From positions 1-14,892 of the forward strand of contig CAKRLN010000029.1 in the NCBI GenBank assembly GCA_934359535.1: a DNA stretch of 14,892 nt. Reading direction: 5' to 3'. Source of the DNA: an uncultured Lachnospiraceae bacterium (GTDB lineage: Bacteria; Bacillota; Clostridia; Lachnospirales; Lachnospiraceae). The position numbers and the translations under genes are program-made. Shown piece by piece: positions 7,434 to 14,806 of the stretch. The notes beneath the pieces were generated by a model that worked only from the letters and a program-made list of their open reading frames with translations, had not been told where the DNA came from and did not search any database. Every line of letters starts with the position of its first letter. Position 1 is the stretch's first letter.

Positions 7434-7492
7434 TGCAGACGAACCGTAAGACTGCAGGATTAGAAATACGTAGTTGGAAAGAGGAGCGTGTG

Positions 7493-8200
7493 ATGGAATC
7501 TGTGATTAATCTGCATCATGTAAAAAAAACATATCGAAAAAACAAAGCCACCTTTATAGCGGCAGAGATTGAAGAGCTGGTCATACCAGCAGGTGAGAGC
7601 TTTGGACTGATGGGGGAGAGCGGCAGCGGGAAAAGCACAACCGCTGGAATTGTTACCGGACTGATCCGGCCAGATCCGGGAAGTGTTGTCGAGGTATGTG
7701 GGATGGATGTCTATGCGCTTTCCAGAAGAAGCAGGCGGATTTTTTATCAGAGCGTGCAGATGGTATTCCAGCAGCCAGCAGAATCGTTTGATCCGAAACA
7801 GACACTTGGGGATGCCGTTATGGAGGGGATGCGCAATGCCGGGATGTCAAGATTAAGTGCAGGGGAACGTATGCGGGAGCTTTTTATCAGGATGGGGCTT
7901 ACACCGGAGTTCGCCAGCCGTTATCCGGGTCAGGTCAGTGGCGGACAGTGCCAGAGAGCGGCACTTGCGCGTGCGCTTTCTGTAAAGCCAAAGCTTTTAG
8001 TCTGTGATGAGATCACAAGTGCACTGGATACGGACACAAAGAAGCAGATCCTTGCACTTTTAAAGCAGGTGAAACAGGAAGAGATGCTATCGTTATTTTT
8101 TATCAGCCATGACAGGGAGGCGGTGCAGCAGCTTTGCACAAGGACTGCTATTATGCAGGCTGGAAAATTCGTCAGGGAAAGTAAGATTTGGGAGGAATAA
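7493..8200 (+). CDS. nikE: ABC importer ATPase, NikE/DppF-like
   Basis: This is the second nucleotide-binding subunit, also 235 residues. Motifs are Walker A GESGSGKST (41-49), Q-loop FQQP (92-95), signature VSGGQCQRAALARAL (148-162), Walker B LLVCDEITSALD (168-179) and switch H206 in ISHD. Walker B has Ile instead of the more common Pro after the catalytic Glu (DEIT), which is also seen in E. coli NikE/DppF-type subunits. The open frame begins at 7415, inside the preceding gene, but the GAGGAG site (7481-7486) lies six bases before the ATG at 7493. The intervening 59 bases hold no sign of a terminator, so it is co-transcribed. It would form a heterodimer with the previous ATPase. Confidence 0.9.
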   Translation: MESVINLHHVKKTYRKNKATFIAAEIEELVIPAGESFGLMGESGSGKSTTAGIVTGLIRPDPGSVVEVCGMDVYALSRRSRRIFYQSVQMVFQQPAESFDPKQTLGDAVMEGMRNAGMSRLSAGERMRELFIRMGLTPEFASRYPGQVSGGQCQRAALARALSVKPKLLVCDEITSALDTDTKKQILALLKQVKQEEMLSLFFISHDREAVQQLCTRTAIMQAGKFVRESKIWEE

Positions 8201-8206
8201 GAATTT

Positions 8207-9760
8207 ATGAAAAGGATTATGGTATTCATGCTTGTAACAGCATTGACCGCACTGGCACTTACCGGCTGTAAGGGGGCAAAGCCTGTAGATGAAACAGGGC
8301 AGAAGGAAAAAGTATTTACTTATGGAGATACGACCTTTAATGCAGAGAATGACGAGTCGGATGTCAATCCGCATAATGGATATTCCGGCTGGGCATGCAT
8401 CCGCTATGGAATCGGGGAAACGCTGTTTCGCTATTCGGATACGATGGAGCTCACACCGTGGCTTGCAGCCTCCTATGAAAATGTGGATGATATGACATGG
8501 AGGATCACGCTGCGTGACGGAATTACATTTTCAAGCGGCCGCAGCATGGATGCGCAGGCGGTAAAGGAATGCTTTGAGGATCTGATCGCAGTTCATCCGC
8601 GTGCAGCAGGAGATCTGAAGATCAAGGATATTAAAGCGGATGGAATGGAGCTTACGCTTACGACAACGGAGCCGGTTCCGGCATTGCTTCATTATCTGTC
8701 CGATCCATATGGCTGTATTATTGATATGGAGGCAGGGATTTCGGAGGATGGAAATGTTTCTGCAACCGGGCCATATGTGGCACAGGAGGTAGAAACAGAC
8801 AGTGGACTTACCCTTGTAAAAAATGAAAAATACTGGGGAGGAACACCGAAGCTTGATAAAATTTATGTGAAAACGATCCGTGATGGGGACACACTTACCA
8901 TGGCGCTGCAGTCCGGTGAACTGGATGCGGCATATGGACTTCCGTATGCGAGCCTTCCGCTTTTCGAGAATGAGAATTATACGACTTCTTCCTGCGAGAC
9001 ATCACGTTCTTTTTTTGCACAGATGAATTCTGACACTCCGGTGCTGCAGGACGATAAGGTGCGGGAGGCAATTGCATCCGCTGTCAACAAAAAGGATTTT
9101 ACCGATGTGCTTTTAGATGGAAATGGAACCGTGGCAAATGGACCGTTTCCGGCGGAGTTTTCCTTTGGAGATCAGAAAGTGACGGCAGCCGCTTATGACG
9201 TAGAGCATGCAAAAATGCTTCTTGCCGAGGCAGGGTGGAAGGATACCGATGGGGATGGGTATGTGGATAAGGATGGAGAAAAGCTTACACTCCGCTGGCT
9301 TACGTACCCAAGCCGCCAGGAGCTGCCGCTTCTTGCAGAGAGTGTGCAGTCAGATTTAAAAAAGATCGGGATTGAGCTGTCTGTCAACTGTACTGCAAAT
9401 CATCTGGACTATGTATCACGCGGGGAGTGGGATATTTATGCCAGTGCCTTTGTATGTGCACCAACCGGGGATCCGGAGTATTTTTTCACAACCCATGCAT
9501 TGTCTTCAGCCTCGAAAAACCGCGGTGGTTATTATAATGAGACACTTGAAAAGCTTGAGGCACAGCTGAGTCGTACCTTTGATGAGAAAGAGCGCGCAGC
9601 ACTTGCCGTGCAGATGACACAGACGATGCTTGATGATCATGCGTTTCTTTTTATATCGCATTTAAAGATGTCAATTGTTGCAAATAAAAAGGTAACGGGG
9701 CTGGAAGCACACCCAAGCGACTACTATGAGATTACATCAGAGCTTGATATAGAAAAATAA
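8207..9760 (+). CDS. nikA: Solute-binding lipoprotein of the importer (NikA/DppA-like, SBP family 5)
   Basis: This 517-residue protein starts with a lipoprotein signal peptide: MKR, a hydrophobic core, then lipobox L18-T-G-C21. The mature protein would be anchored on the outer face of the membrane by C21. The body is a family-5 solute-binding protein, with DVNPHNGYSGW, ETLFRYSDTMELTPWLAASYENVDD split by the usual pattern, W-R-I-T-LRDGITFSSG, ATGPYVAQEV, LVKNEKYWGG, VREAIASAVNKKDF and AKMLLAEAGW-KDTDGDGYVDKDG, all in the order typical of NikA/DppA/CntA proteins. It resembles NikA-type proteins best, but the bound ligand cannot be told from sequence; free nickel, a nickel chelate, an opine metallophore or a peptide are possible. 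GGAGG at 8191-8195 lies eleven bases before the start and overlaps the end of the ATPase gene. Unusually, the binding protein follows the membrane and ATPase genes rather than leading the operon. Confidence 0.88.
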   Translation: MKRIMVFMLVTALTALALTGCKGAKPVDETGQKEKVFTYGDTTFNAENDESDVNPHNGYSGWACIRYGIGETLFRYSDTMELTPWLAASYENVDDMTWRITLRDGITFSSGRSMDAQAVKECFEDLIAVHPRAAGDLKIKDIKADGMELTLTTTEPVPALLHYLSDPYGCIIDMEAGISEDGNVSATGPYVAQEVETDSGLTLVKNEKYWGGTPKLDKIYVKTIRDGDTLTMALQSGELDAAYGLPYASLPLFENENYTTSSCETSRSFFAQMNSDTPVLQDDKVREAIASAVNKKDFTDVLLDGNGTVANGPFPAEFSFGDQKVTAAAYDVEHAKMLLAEAGWKDTDGDGYVDKDGEKLTLRWLTYPSRQELPLLAESVQSDLKKIGIELSVNCTANHLDYVSRGEWDIYASAFVCAPTGDPEYFFTTHALSSASKNRGGYYNETLEKLEAQLSRTFDEKERAALAVQMTQTMLDDHAFLFISHLKMSIVANKKVTGLEAHPSDYYEITSELDIEK

Positions 9761-9825
9761 GTTTTTTGCAAAAGCATGAGTGGGGCTCTGAGGTGTTATA
9801 AGAATATAAAAGGACTAAGACTGCT

Positions 9826-10551
9826 ATGTTAGAAATAGAAAAAAGGGTAGTTCATTACTGGGCGAAAAGGACAAAGGATTTTTCCGAGGTAAGGGAAACA
9901 GAGCTTCATAATAAAATCAGCGAGGACTGGATGAAGGAGATCAGACGGCATGTAAAGGGAGATGAAGTTAAGAACATTCTGGATGTTGGAACGGGGGGTG
10001 GATACTTTGCGCTCCTTTTGGCAAAAGAGGGGCATAGGGTGACTGGAATTGACCTTACACCGGAGATGATTGCGCAAGCGAAGGTACTTGCAGGAAAATA
10101 CGACAAGCAGGCAGAGTATCTTGTAATGGATGCGATGGAGCTTTCTTTTCCCGATGAGAGCTTTGATCTTGTAATTTCAAGAAACCTGACATGGACGCTT
10201 CCTGATGTAGAAAAGGCATACCGTGAGTGGCACAGAGTGTTAAAGCCCGGTGGAATTTTACTGAATTTTGATGCCAGCTACAGCCATGCGCTGACACTGG
10301 ATGAGATGGGACTTGCAGACCCGAAAAGCCCTTACGGACATAAAGGAATGACCCATGCGCTGGAAGTGGAAAATGCGTATATTGCGAATGCAATGACAAT
10401 CAGCAGCAAAAGCCGCCCTGTATGGGATGAAAGGGTGCTTGCGGAAATCGGATTTTCCAGTATCAGGACAGACGTTGATGCAGGAAAACGGATTTTAAAG
10501 GAACGGGATCTGCCAGAGGCACCGATGTTTCTTGTACGGGCAGGAAAGTAA
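9826..10551 (+). CDS. Class I SAM-dependent methyltransferase 1 of the importer operon
   Basis: This 241-residue protein has a Rossmann-fold methyltransferase domain of the UbiE/type 11 kind. Motif I is ILDVGTGGGYF (51-61), the acidic residue binding the SAM ribose is D76 in GIDLTPEMI, and motif II/III region reads MDAMELSFPDESFDLVISRN followed by LTWTLP (to 126). The post-motif AYREWHRVLKPGG is also typical. The substrate is unknown. It begins 65 bases after the binding-protein gene with no terminator seen, with AAAGGA at 9808-9813 as a somewhat distant ribosome binding site. It is clearly paralogous to the next gene: both share R-N-L-T-W-x-LP, the AY-x-EW helix and an ending APMFLVRAGK/TPMFLVQCAAGK. 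Its place in the operon suggests it acts on the imported compound or a related small molecule; that is inference. Confidence 0.87.
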   Translation: MLEIEKRVVHYWAKRTKDFSEVRETELHNKISEDWMKEIRRHVKGDEVKNILDVGTGGGYFALLLAKEGHRVTGIDLTPEMIAQAKVLAGKYDKQAEYLVMDAMELSFPDESFDLVISRNLTWTLPDVEKAYREWHRVLKPGGILLNFDASYSHALTLDEMGLADPKSPYGHKGMTHALEVENAYIANAMTISSKSRPVWDERVLAEIGFSSIRTDVDAGKRILKERDLPEAPMFLVRAGK

Positions 10552-10552
10552 G

Positions 10553-11428
10553 ATGAAAAACAGAAACTGGAAGATAAATAAGGAAATGGATATGGAAACA
10601 AAAGTTTGGGAAAATGAGGAAGAGAATTTCAGATACCAGGAGGCAAACCAGGCTTATTGGGGAAATCGTGCAAAGGGCTATTCAGAGGTAAACAGGGATG
10701 AGCTTTATACCGCACAGCACAGGCGCTGGCAGGAATACCTCGACAGCCAGATCCAAAAGTGGTATAAAGAACAAAGAAACGCAGCGGCAGATACGAAAAT
10801 CGACAGAGCACAGATTCGTATTCTTGAGGTTGGGACGGGACCGGGATTTTTTGCAATTATTCTTTCCGAGCTGGGCTATGCGGTAACGGCGGTTGACTAT
10901 ACAAAGGAAATGCTCACAGAGGCAGCAGAAATTGCAAGGGAATTTGGGCAGCACCCACAGTTTCTTGAAATGGATGCACAGAGACTGGATTTTCCCATGG
11001 ACTCGTTTGATGTTGTCCTTTCACGCAATCTTACCTGGAATCTGCCAAAGCCGGAGCTGGCATACAAAGAATGGCTCCGTGTGTTAAAGCCAAATGGACA
11101 GCTGCTTGTGTTTGATGCAAACTGGTATAGTTATTTATATGACGATAAAAAACGTCAGGAATATGAAGCAGATCGAAGAAAAACGGAGGAGCTTGGTATT
11201 AAGGACGAGTATCTTTGCACCGATATTGACCGGATGGAGGCAATCGCAAAGGCAGCGCCGCTTTCCGCAAAAATCCGTCCACAGTGGGATATGGATATCC
11301 TGTGTGCGCTTGGTGGAAAACAGGTGCATGCAGACGTAGATGTGTGGAAAAACGTCTGGTCTATGGAAGAAAAAATTAATTTTTCCGCAACACCGATGTT
11401 TCTCGTGCAGTGTGCCGCAGGAAAATAG
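10553..11428 (+). CDS. Class I SAM-dependent methyltransferase 2 of the importer operon (paralogue)
   Basis: This is the second methyltransferase, 291 residues from this start. Motif I is ILEVGTGPGFF, followed by AVDYTKEML (acidic SAM-ribose ligand), QFLEMDAQRLDFPMDSFDVV, SRNLTWNLP and AYKEWLRVLKPNG. It is longer than its neighbour because of a charged N-terminal segment and an insertion after the conserved DANWYSYLYDDKKRQEYEAD region. The start is uncertain. ATG 10553 begins one base after the previous stop with AGGAAAG (10542-10548) four bases upstream; ATG 10592 also has AAGGA-like sequence ahead of it and would remove 13 residues. A tandem duplication followed by divergence explains the pair. 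The rRNA methyltransferase gene follows after 15 bases, probably on the same transcript. Confidence 0.87.
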   Translation: MKNRNWKINKEMDMETKVWENEEENFRYQEANQAYWGNRAKGYSEVNRDELYTAQHRRWQEYLDSQIQKWYKEQRNAAADTKIDRAQIRILEVGTGPGFFAIILSELGYAVTAVDYTKEMLTEAAEIAREFGQHPQFLEMDAQRLDFPMDSFDVVLSRNLTWNLPKPELAYKEWLRVLKPNGQLLVFDANWYSYLYDDKKRQEYEADRRKTEELGIKDEYLCTDIDRMEAIAKAAPLSAKIRPQWDMDILCALGGKQVHADVDVWKNVWSMEEKINFSATPMFLVQCAAGK

Positions 11429-11443
11429 AATAAGGAGAAACGA

Positions 11444-12739
11444 ATGGCAGATAAAAACAGATATAATAGGAAAACACAGTCTGGACAAGGGAAAGAAGCA
11501 AAGGCCAGAAGAGAAAGAAAGCCGGAAAGAAAGCCAGAAAGAAAGCATGTTTCGGCAGGAGAAAGGAAAGCGTCAGGCAAGCCAGGACATAAAAAATCCG
11601 ATGGCTCCTGTCCGTATGCAAAGAAATGCGGCGGTTGTGATTATCAGGGAATGCCGTATGACAGGCAGCTGGACTTGAAGCAGAAGGACGTAGGAAAACT
11701 TCTTTCCGGGTTTGGAAAAGTAAGTCCGATTGTTGGCATGAAAGATCCATATCACTACCGGCATAAGGTGCATGCAACGTTTGACTGCACAAAGCGCGGA
11801 CAGATTATTTCCGGCATCTATAAAGAGGGGACACATGAGGTTGTTGATGTGGAAAGCTGTCAGATCGAGAACCAGGAGGCAGACGCAATTATTCAGGACA
11901 TCAAGGGGCTGCTCCGTTCGTTTAAGATCAAAACCTATGATGAGGATACCGGCTATGGACTGCTCCGCCATGTGTTAATCCGCAAGGGATATCACACTGG
12001 ACAGGTTATGGTTGTGCTTGTGCTTGGCAGCCCGATTCTTCCATCAAAGAATAATTTTGTGAAAGCTATCCGCAAAAACCATCCGGAGATCAGCACAGTT
12101 ATCATTAATGTCAACAATAAAAAGACAAGTATGGTGCTTGGGGAACGTAATATTACAATCTATGGAAAGGGCTATATCGAGGATGAACTCTGCGGCTGTA
12201 CATTCCGGATTTCGCCGTCATCGTTCTATCAGGTTAATCCGGAGCAGACGGAGTATCTGTACGAAAAAGCAATTGAGAGTGCCGGACTGACCGGAAAAGA
12301 AAAGGTTATTGACGCATACTGTGGAACCGGAACGATCGGCATTATTGCATCAAAGCATGCGAAGGAAGTGATTGGAGTAGAGCTGAATCGGGATGCCGTG
12401 CGCGATGCAATTACCAATGCAAAACGCAATGATATCCATAATATTACATTCTACAATGAAGATGCGGGAGAGTTTATGGTCCGTATGGCAGACAAAGGGG
12501 AAAAAGCGGATGTTGTGATAATGGATCCACCGCGCTTAGGCAGTGATGAAGCCTTTTTATCCTCGATCATTAAGCTTTCCCCGAAAAAGGTTGTGTATGT
12601 TTCCTGCAATCCAGAGACACTTGCAAGAGACTTAAAGTACCTGACAAAGCACGGATACCGTGCAAAGGAGATGACACCATTTGATCTTTTTCCGATGACG
12701 AGACATTGTGAGATGGTGTGTTTATTAGCGAGAAAATAA
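11444..12739 (+). CDS. rlmCD: 23S rRNA (uracil-C5)-methyltransferase, RlmCD/RumA (TrmA-like) family
   Basis: This 431-residue enzyme transfers a methyl group from SAM to C5 of uridine in 23S rRNA. An N-terminal iron-sulfur cluster is indicated by C56-x5-C62-x2-C65 (CPYAKKCGGC) and C139. The Rossmann motif is VIDAYCGTGTIGI, followed by IMDPPRLGSD. The catalytic nucleophile is C388 in YVSCNPETLARD, and the base is probably E423 in RHCEMV. The first 55 residues are a basic low-complexity tail (repeats of E-R-K-P) in place of a TRAM domain; such tails probably help bind RNA. The family also includes single-site enzymes, so whether it modifies one or two rRNA positions is not visible. AAGGAG at 11432-11437 is six bases before the ATG. 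After the stop, in the same frame, comes a sequence like the C-terminal extension of related enzymes. Confidence 0.9.
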   Translation: MADKNRYNRKTQSGQGKEAKARRERKPERKPERKHVSAGERKASGKPGHKKSDGSCPYAKKCGGCDYQGMPYDRQLDLKQKDVGKLLSGFGKVSPIVGMKDPYHYRHKVHATFDCTKRGQIISGIYKEGTHEVVDVESCQIENQEADAIIQDIKGLLRSFKIKTYDEDTGYGLLRHVLIRKGYHTGQVMVVLVLGSPILPSKNNFVKAIRKNHPEISTVIINVNNKKTSMVLGERNITIYGKGYIEDELCGCTFRISPSSFYQVNPEQTEYLYEKAIESAGLTGKEKVIDAYCGTGTIGIIASKHAKEVIGVELNRDAVRDAITNAKRNDIHNITFYNEDAGEFMVRMADKGEKADVVIMDPPRLGSDEAFLSSIIKLSPKKVVYVSCNPETLARDLKYLTKHGYRAKEMTPFDLFPMTRHCEMVCLLARK

Positions 12740-12745
12740 AATAAT

Positions 12746-13094
12746 ATGTCCAAACTCCATGAAGCGAAGCATCATGTGAATGTGAAACTTGATATGGATG
12801 AGATGGATTTGACAGCTGCGGAGAGGCGCTAAAGGTCCAGGGGACCTTTGCCCAGCGCGGACCGAAGCGGAGCGTAGACAGGCTACATACGAGGAGATTA
12901 AAAAATACGTGGCAGAGCATAATGATGGGATGAAAGTAAGTAATTTATACATTGCACAGGTGAAGAGAAAGTGTGGAATTGAAGTTAGAGAGAACTTTAA
13001 TCTACCTAAGTCGGAGGATTCCAGACAACTACAGTGTACAAAGGAAAAAGAGGATGCGATTGTAAAGGCGTTAAAAGCATTTAGGATGATTTAA
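12746..13094 (+). pseudogene. Broken remnant of an RlmCD-type C-terminal extension domain
   Basis: Two fragments together give what I recall as a C-terminal extension of some clostridial RumA/RlmCD-type proteins, also seen as a stand-alone ORF. The first is 28 codons from ATG 12746 (MSKLHEAKHHVNV to DMDEMDLTAAER), in the same frame as the upstream methyltransferase and separated from its stop by only AATAAT. It ends at TAA 12830-12832. The second, in another frame, runs from about 12882 (ATYEEIKKYVAEHN, KVSNLYIAQVKRKCGIEV, then ENFNLPKSEDSRQ) to the stop at 13092-13094. The join should read roughly LTAAE-S-K-ATYEEI. Instead a GC-rich palindromic insertion of about 53 bases lies there, adding a stop and a frameshift. 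A GTG at 12909 could start a 61-residue product, but I see no strong ribosome binding site for it. Confidence 0.65.
12826..12879. repeat. Short GC-rich palindromic insertion
   Basis: About 53 bases interrupt the reading frame. The core is a perfect hairpin, AAAGGTCC (12831-12838), loop AGG, GGACCTTT (12842-12849). GCGCT (12826-12830) and AGCGC (12854-12858) extend the stem beyond a 4-base bulge. AGGC occurs at both borders (12824-12827 and 12880-12883), and GCGGAG occurs just before (12818-12823) and within the right part (12867-12872). Base composition is far richer in GC than the flanks. It looks like a dispersed palindromic repeat or a small non-autonomous element. The exact borders are uncertain by several bases. 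Confidence 0.6.
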
Positions 13095-13129
13095 CTATTA
13101 TAAATGATAGATGGGGAGCGGTGTGACGT

Positions 13130-14023
13130 ATGAGAGAAGTATGGGATGTATACACAAAAGATAGAAGACGGACTGGGAAAACTTGCCTTCGAGGAGAACA
13201 GGGAACCCTGGAGGAAGATGAATTTCACATGTGGGTCATGGTCTGGATTAAGAATGCCAGGACTGGAAAATACTTGGTATCGCAGCGTTCGGCTGACAAA
13301 GACACGGATCCTTTAAAATGGGAAACTGTGGCAGGACATGCGATATCCGGTGACACAAGCTTAGATGCTGCACTTAGAGAAGTTTATGAAGAAGTAGGCA
13401 TTTCCTTAAAAGCGCAGGATGCCTGTATATTAGCTACGAAGATTGCGACTGCTTATGATGGTAAGCGTCATAATTGGATAAGAGATTCCTTTTACTTTGA
13501 AACAATGGAAGAACCAGATTTAATAAGAGCAACAACCAAAGAAGTTGTACAGACAAAGTGGCTTACTATTGATGAGATTAAGGAAATGTATGATAAAGGC
13601 GATTGTTGCCTAAATATGGGAGATTTGTTTGGCTTTGAAGCAAATCCTATACCTGCTGATAGATATCGGAGTATTATTGGTCAGGTTGTAAAAGGAAAAA
13701 TTGACCGCCCTATGGGTAGTTTCCATCCACGCCATAAGGATTTGCATTATCCGGTCAATTATGGGTATGTTTCCGGATTATTAGGAGGAGATGGGGCTGA
13801 ACAGGACATTTATCTTTTGGGGGTAAAATCTGCTGAACAGGAATTTACGGGTAAAGTTATTGCTGTTTATCATCGATACGATGATAATGAAACAAAATGG
13901 ATTGTAGTTCCATGTGATGATGAAGGCATAGTTCTTGAAGATGTAGAGATTCCTACGGATAATGAAATTTATGCGCAGATTGCATTTCAGGAGCAGTTCT
14001 TCAGTGGAGTTTTGGTAAAATGA
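13130..14023 (+). CDS. Nudix hydrolase fused to an inorganic pyrophosphatase-like domain
   Basis: This 297-residue protein has two parts. Residues 1-165 are a Nudix domain of the kind starting W-D-V-Y-x-K-D-R-x-x-T-G. The Nudix box spans G69-I91, with R83-E84 and E87-E88 present but Asp (D75) in place of the first Glu. Residues about 183-270 resemble a short, divergent soluble inorganic pyrophosphatase: GKIDRPMGSFHP, YPVNYGYVSGLLGGDGAEQD with D221 and D226, then FTGKVIAVYHR. The usual D-x-D-x-x-D metal cluster is only partly kept. A logical reading is that the first domain cleaves a nucleoside diphosphate derivative and the second acts on diphosphate or a similar product; this is inference. 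GGGGAG (13113-13118) lies eleven bases before the start. A methyltransferase gene follows after 21 bases. The gene is more AT-rich than the operons upstream. Confidence 0.82.
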   Translation: MREVWDVYTKDRRRTGKTCLRGEQGTLEEDEFHMWVMVWIKNARTGKYLVSQRSADKDTDPLKWETVAGHAISGDTSLDAALREVYEEVGISLKAQDACILATKIATAYDGKRHNWIRDSFYFETMEEPDLIRATTKEVVQTKWLTIDEIKEMYDKGDCCLNMGDLFGFEANPIPADRYRSIIGQVVKGKIDRPMGSFHPRHKDLHYPVNYGYVSGLLGGDGAEQDIYLLGVKSAEQEFTGKVIAVYHRYDDNETKWIVVPCDDEGIVLEDVEIPTDNEIYAQIAFQEQFFSGVLVK

Positions 14024-14044
14024 AGAGAAAAAGGATAGAGAAAG

Positions 14045-14734
14045 ATGCATGATATTACAGATCTTCCCGCATGGGAGAGACTATTTAAGAAAATTGTATG
14101 GAAGCAACTTGGAGACATGGAAGGAAAGAAGATTCTTGATTTTGGTAGTGGAGAAGGGATTACGGCGAATCATTTCGCTGAAAAAAATGATGTTACTGCT
14201 ATAGAGCCATCCAAGGAAATGCTTTCTAATGCATGGAAAGATTATGAATACACTCAGATTGTCGGTGATGTTAATGCTTTGTCTGCATTTAAAAATGAGA
14301 CTTTTGACATGATTATTTGTCACAATGTGCTGGAATATATTGATGATAAAGCTGCTGTGATAAAAGCTTTAGCAAGAGTTTTAAAGAAGGATGGCATTAT
14401 ATCCATTGTAAAGCATAACAGAGCCGGACGAGTAATGCAGATGGCAGTTCTTCTTGACGATTTTGAAAAGGCAAATGAGATTCTTGATGGAAAAGGCAGC
14501 ACGGCTTCTAAGTTTGGAACTATCAGATATTATGAAGATAATGATATTACTAAATGGGAGCCACAAATAACCATCTCAGATATTTTGGGAATAAGAACTT
14601 TTTGGGATTTGCAACAGAATCAGCAAAAGCATTTAGGCAATATTTACAAATTTTTTGAAAAAAGGAATAGTTTCGCAAGAGTAACAACATGGCAATCGAG
14701 TAATATCGGTTGCTTTTTTGTTGCCCAATTTTAG
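14045..14734 (+). CDS. Class I SAM-dependent methyltransferase 3
   Basis: This 229-residue protein carries a standard SAM-binding core: motif I ILDFGSGEGITANHF (30-44), E54 in AIEPSKEML as the ribose-binding acid, FDMIICHNVLEYI and ALARVLKKDGIISIVKHN. The C-terminal half has a long helix (MAVLLDDFEKANEILDG) and a WQ-rich end, possibly a lid over the substrate. It is not a close relative of the two importer-linked methyltransferases: it lacks their RNLTW motif and is more AT-rich. From memory it looks like the SmtA-like group of small-molecule methyltransferases, but the substrate is unknown. AAAGGA (14029-14034) lies ten bases before the ATG, and the gap to the Nudix gene is only 21 bases, so they are likely co-transcribed. 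The stop codon lies within the left arm of the inverted repeat at 14727-14773. Confidence 0.85.
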   Translation: MHDITDLPAWERLFKKIVWKQLGDMEGKKILDFGSGEGITANHFAEKNDVTAIEPSKEMLSNAWKDYEYTQIVGDVNALSAFKNETFDMIICHNVLEYIDDKAAVIKALARVLKKDGIISIVKHNRAGRVMQMAVLLDDFEKANEILDGKGSTASKFGTIRYYEDNDITKWEPQITISDILGIRTFWDLQQNQQKHLGNIYKFFEKRNSFARVTTWQSSNIGCFFVAQF

Positions 14735-14773
14735 AAATTGCCGATTGCCTCCGGAAGAATGATTTCTAAAATT
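14727..14773. repeat. 12-bp perfect inverted repeat across the end of methyltransferase 3
   Basis: AATTTTAGAAAT (14727-14738) pairs exactly with ATTTCTAAAATT (14762-14773) around a 23-base loop. The left arm contains the stop codon TAG at 14732-14734. The stem is AT-rich and is not followed by a T-run on either strand, so a classical terminator is unlikely, although a weak one cannot be ruled out. It could be a protein-binding site or a recombination core at a mobile-element edge, given the MobC-like gene that follows. Confidence 0.55.
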
Positions 14774-14806
14774 ACAAATTTGAAAAAGAAATGGAGGAAA
14801 AGAAAA

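Noticed and set aside
9761..9825. A terminator or promoter between the binding protein and the first methyltransferase.
   Set aside because: TTTTTTGCAAAA is a short palindrome without a GC stem, and no well-spaced promoter boxes were seen, so the genes are treated as one operon.
12826..12858. The GC-rich hairpin after the rRNA methyltransferase as a transcription terminator.
   Set aside because: The stem is strong, but the sequence after it (GCCCAGCGCGG) has no T-run on the + strand, and it interrupts a recognisable reading frame, so an insertion explains it better.
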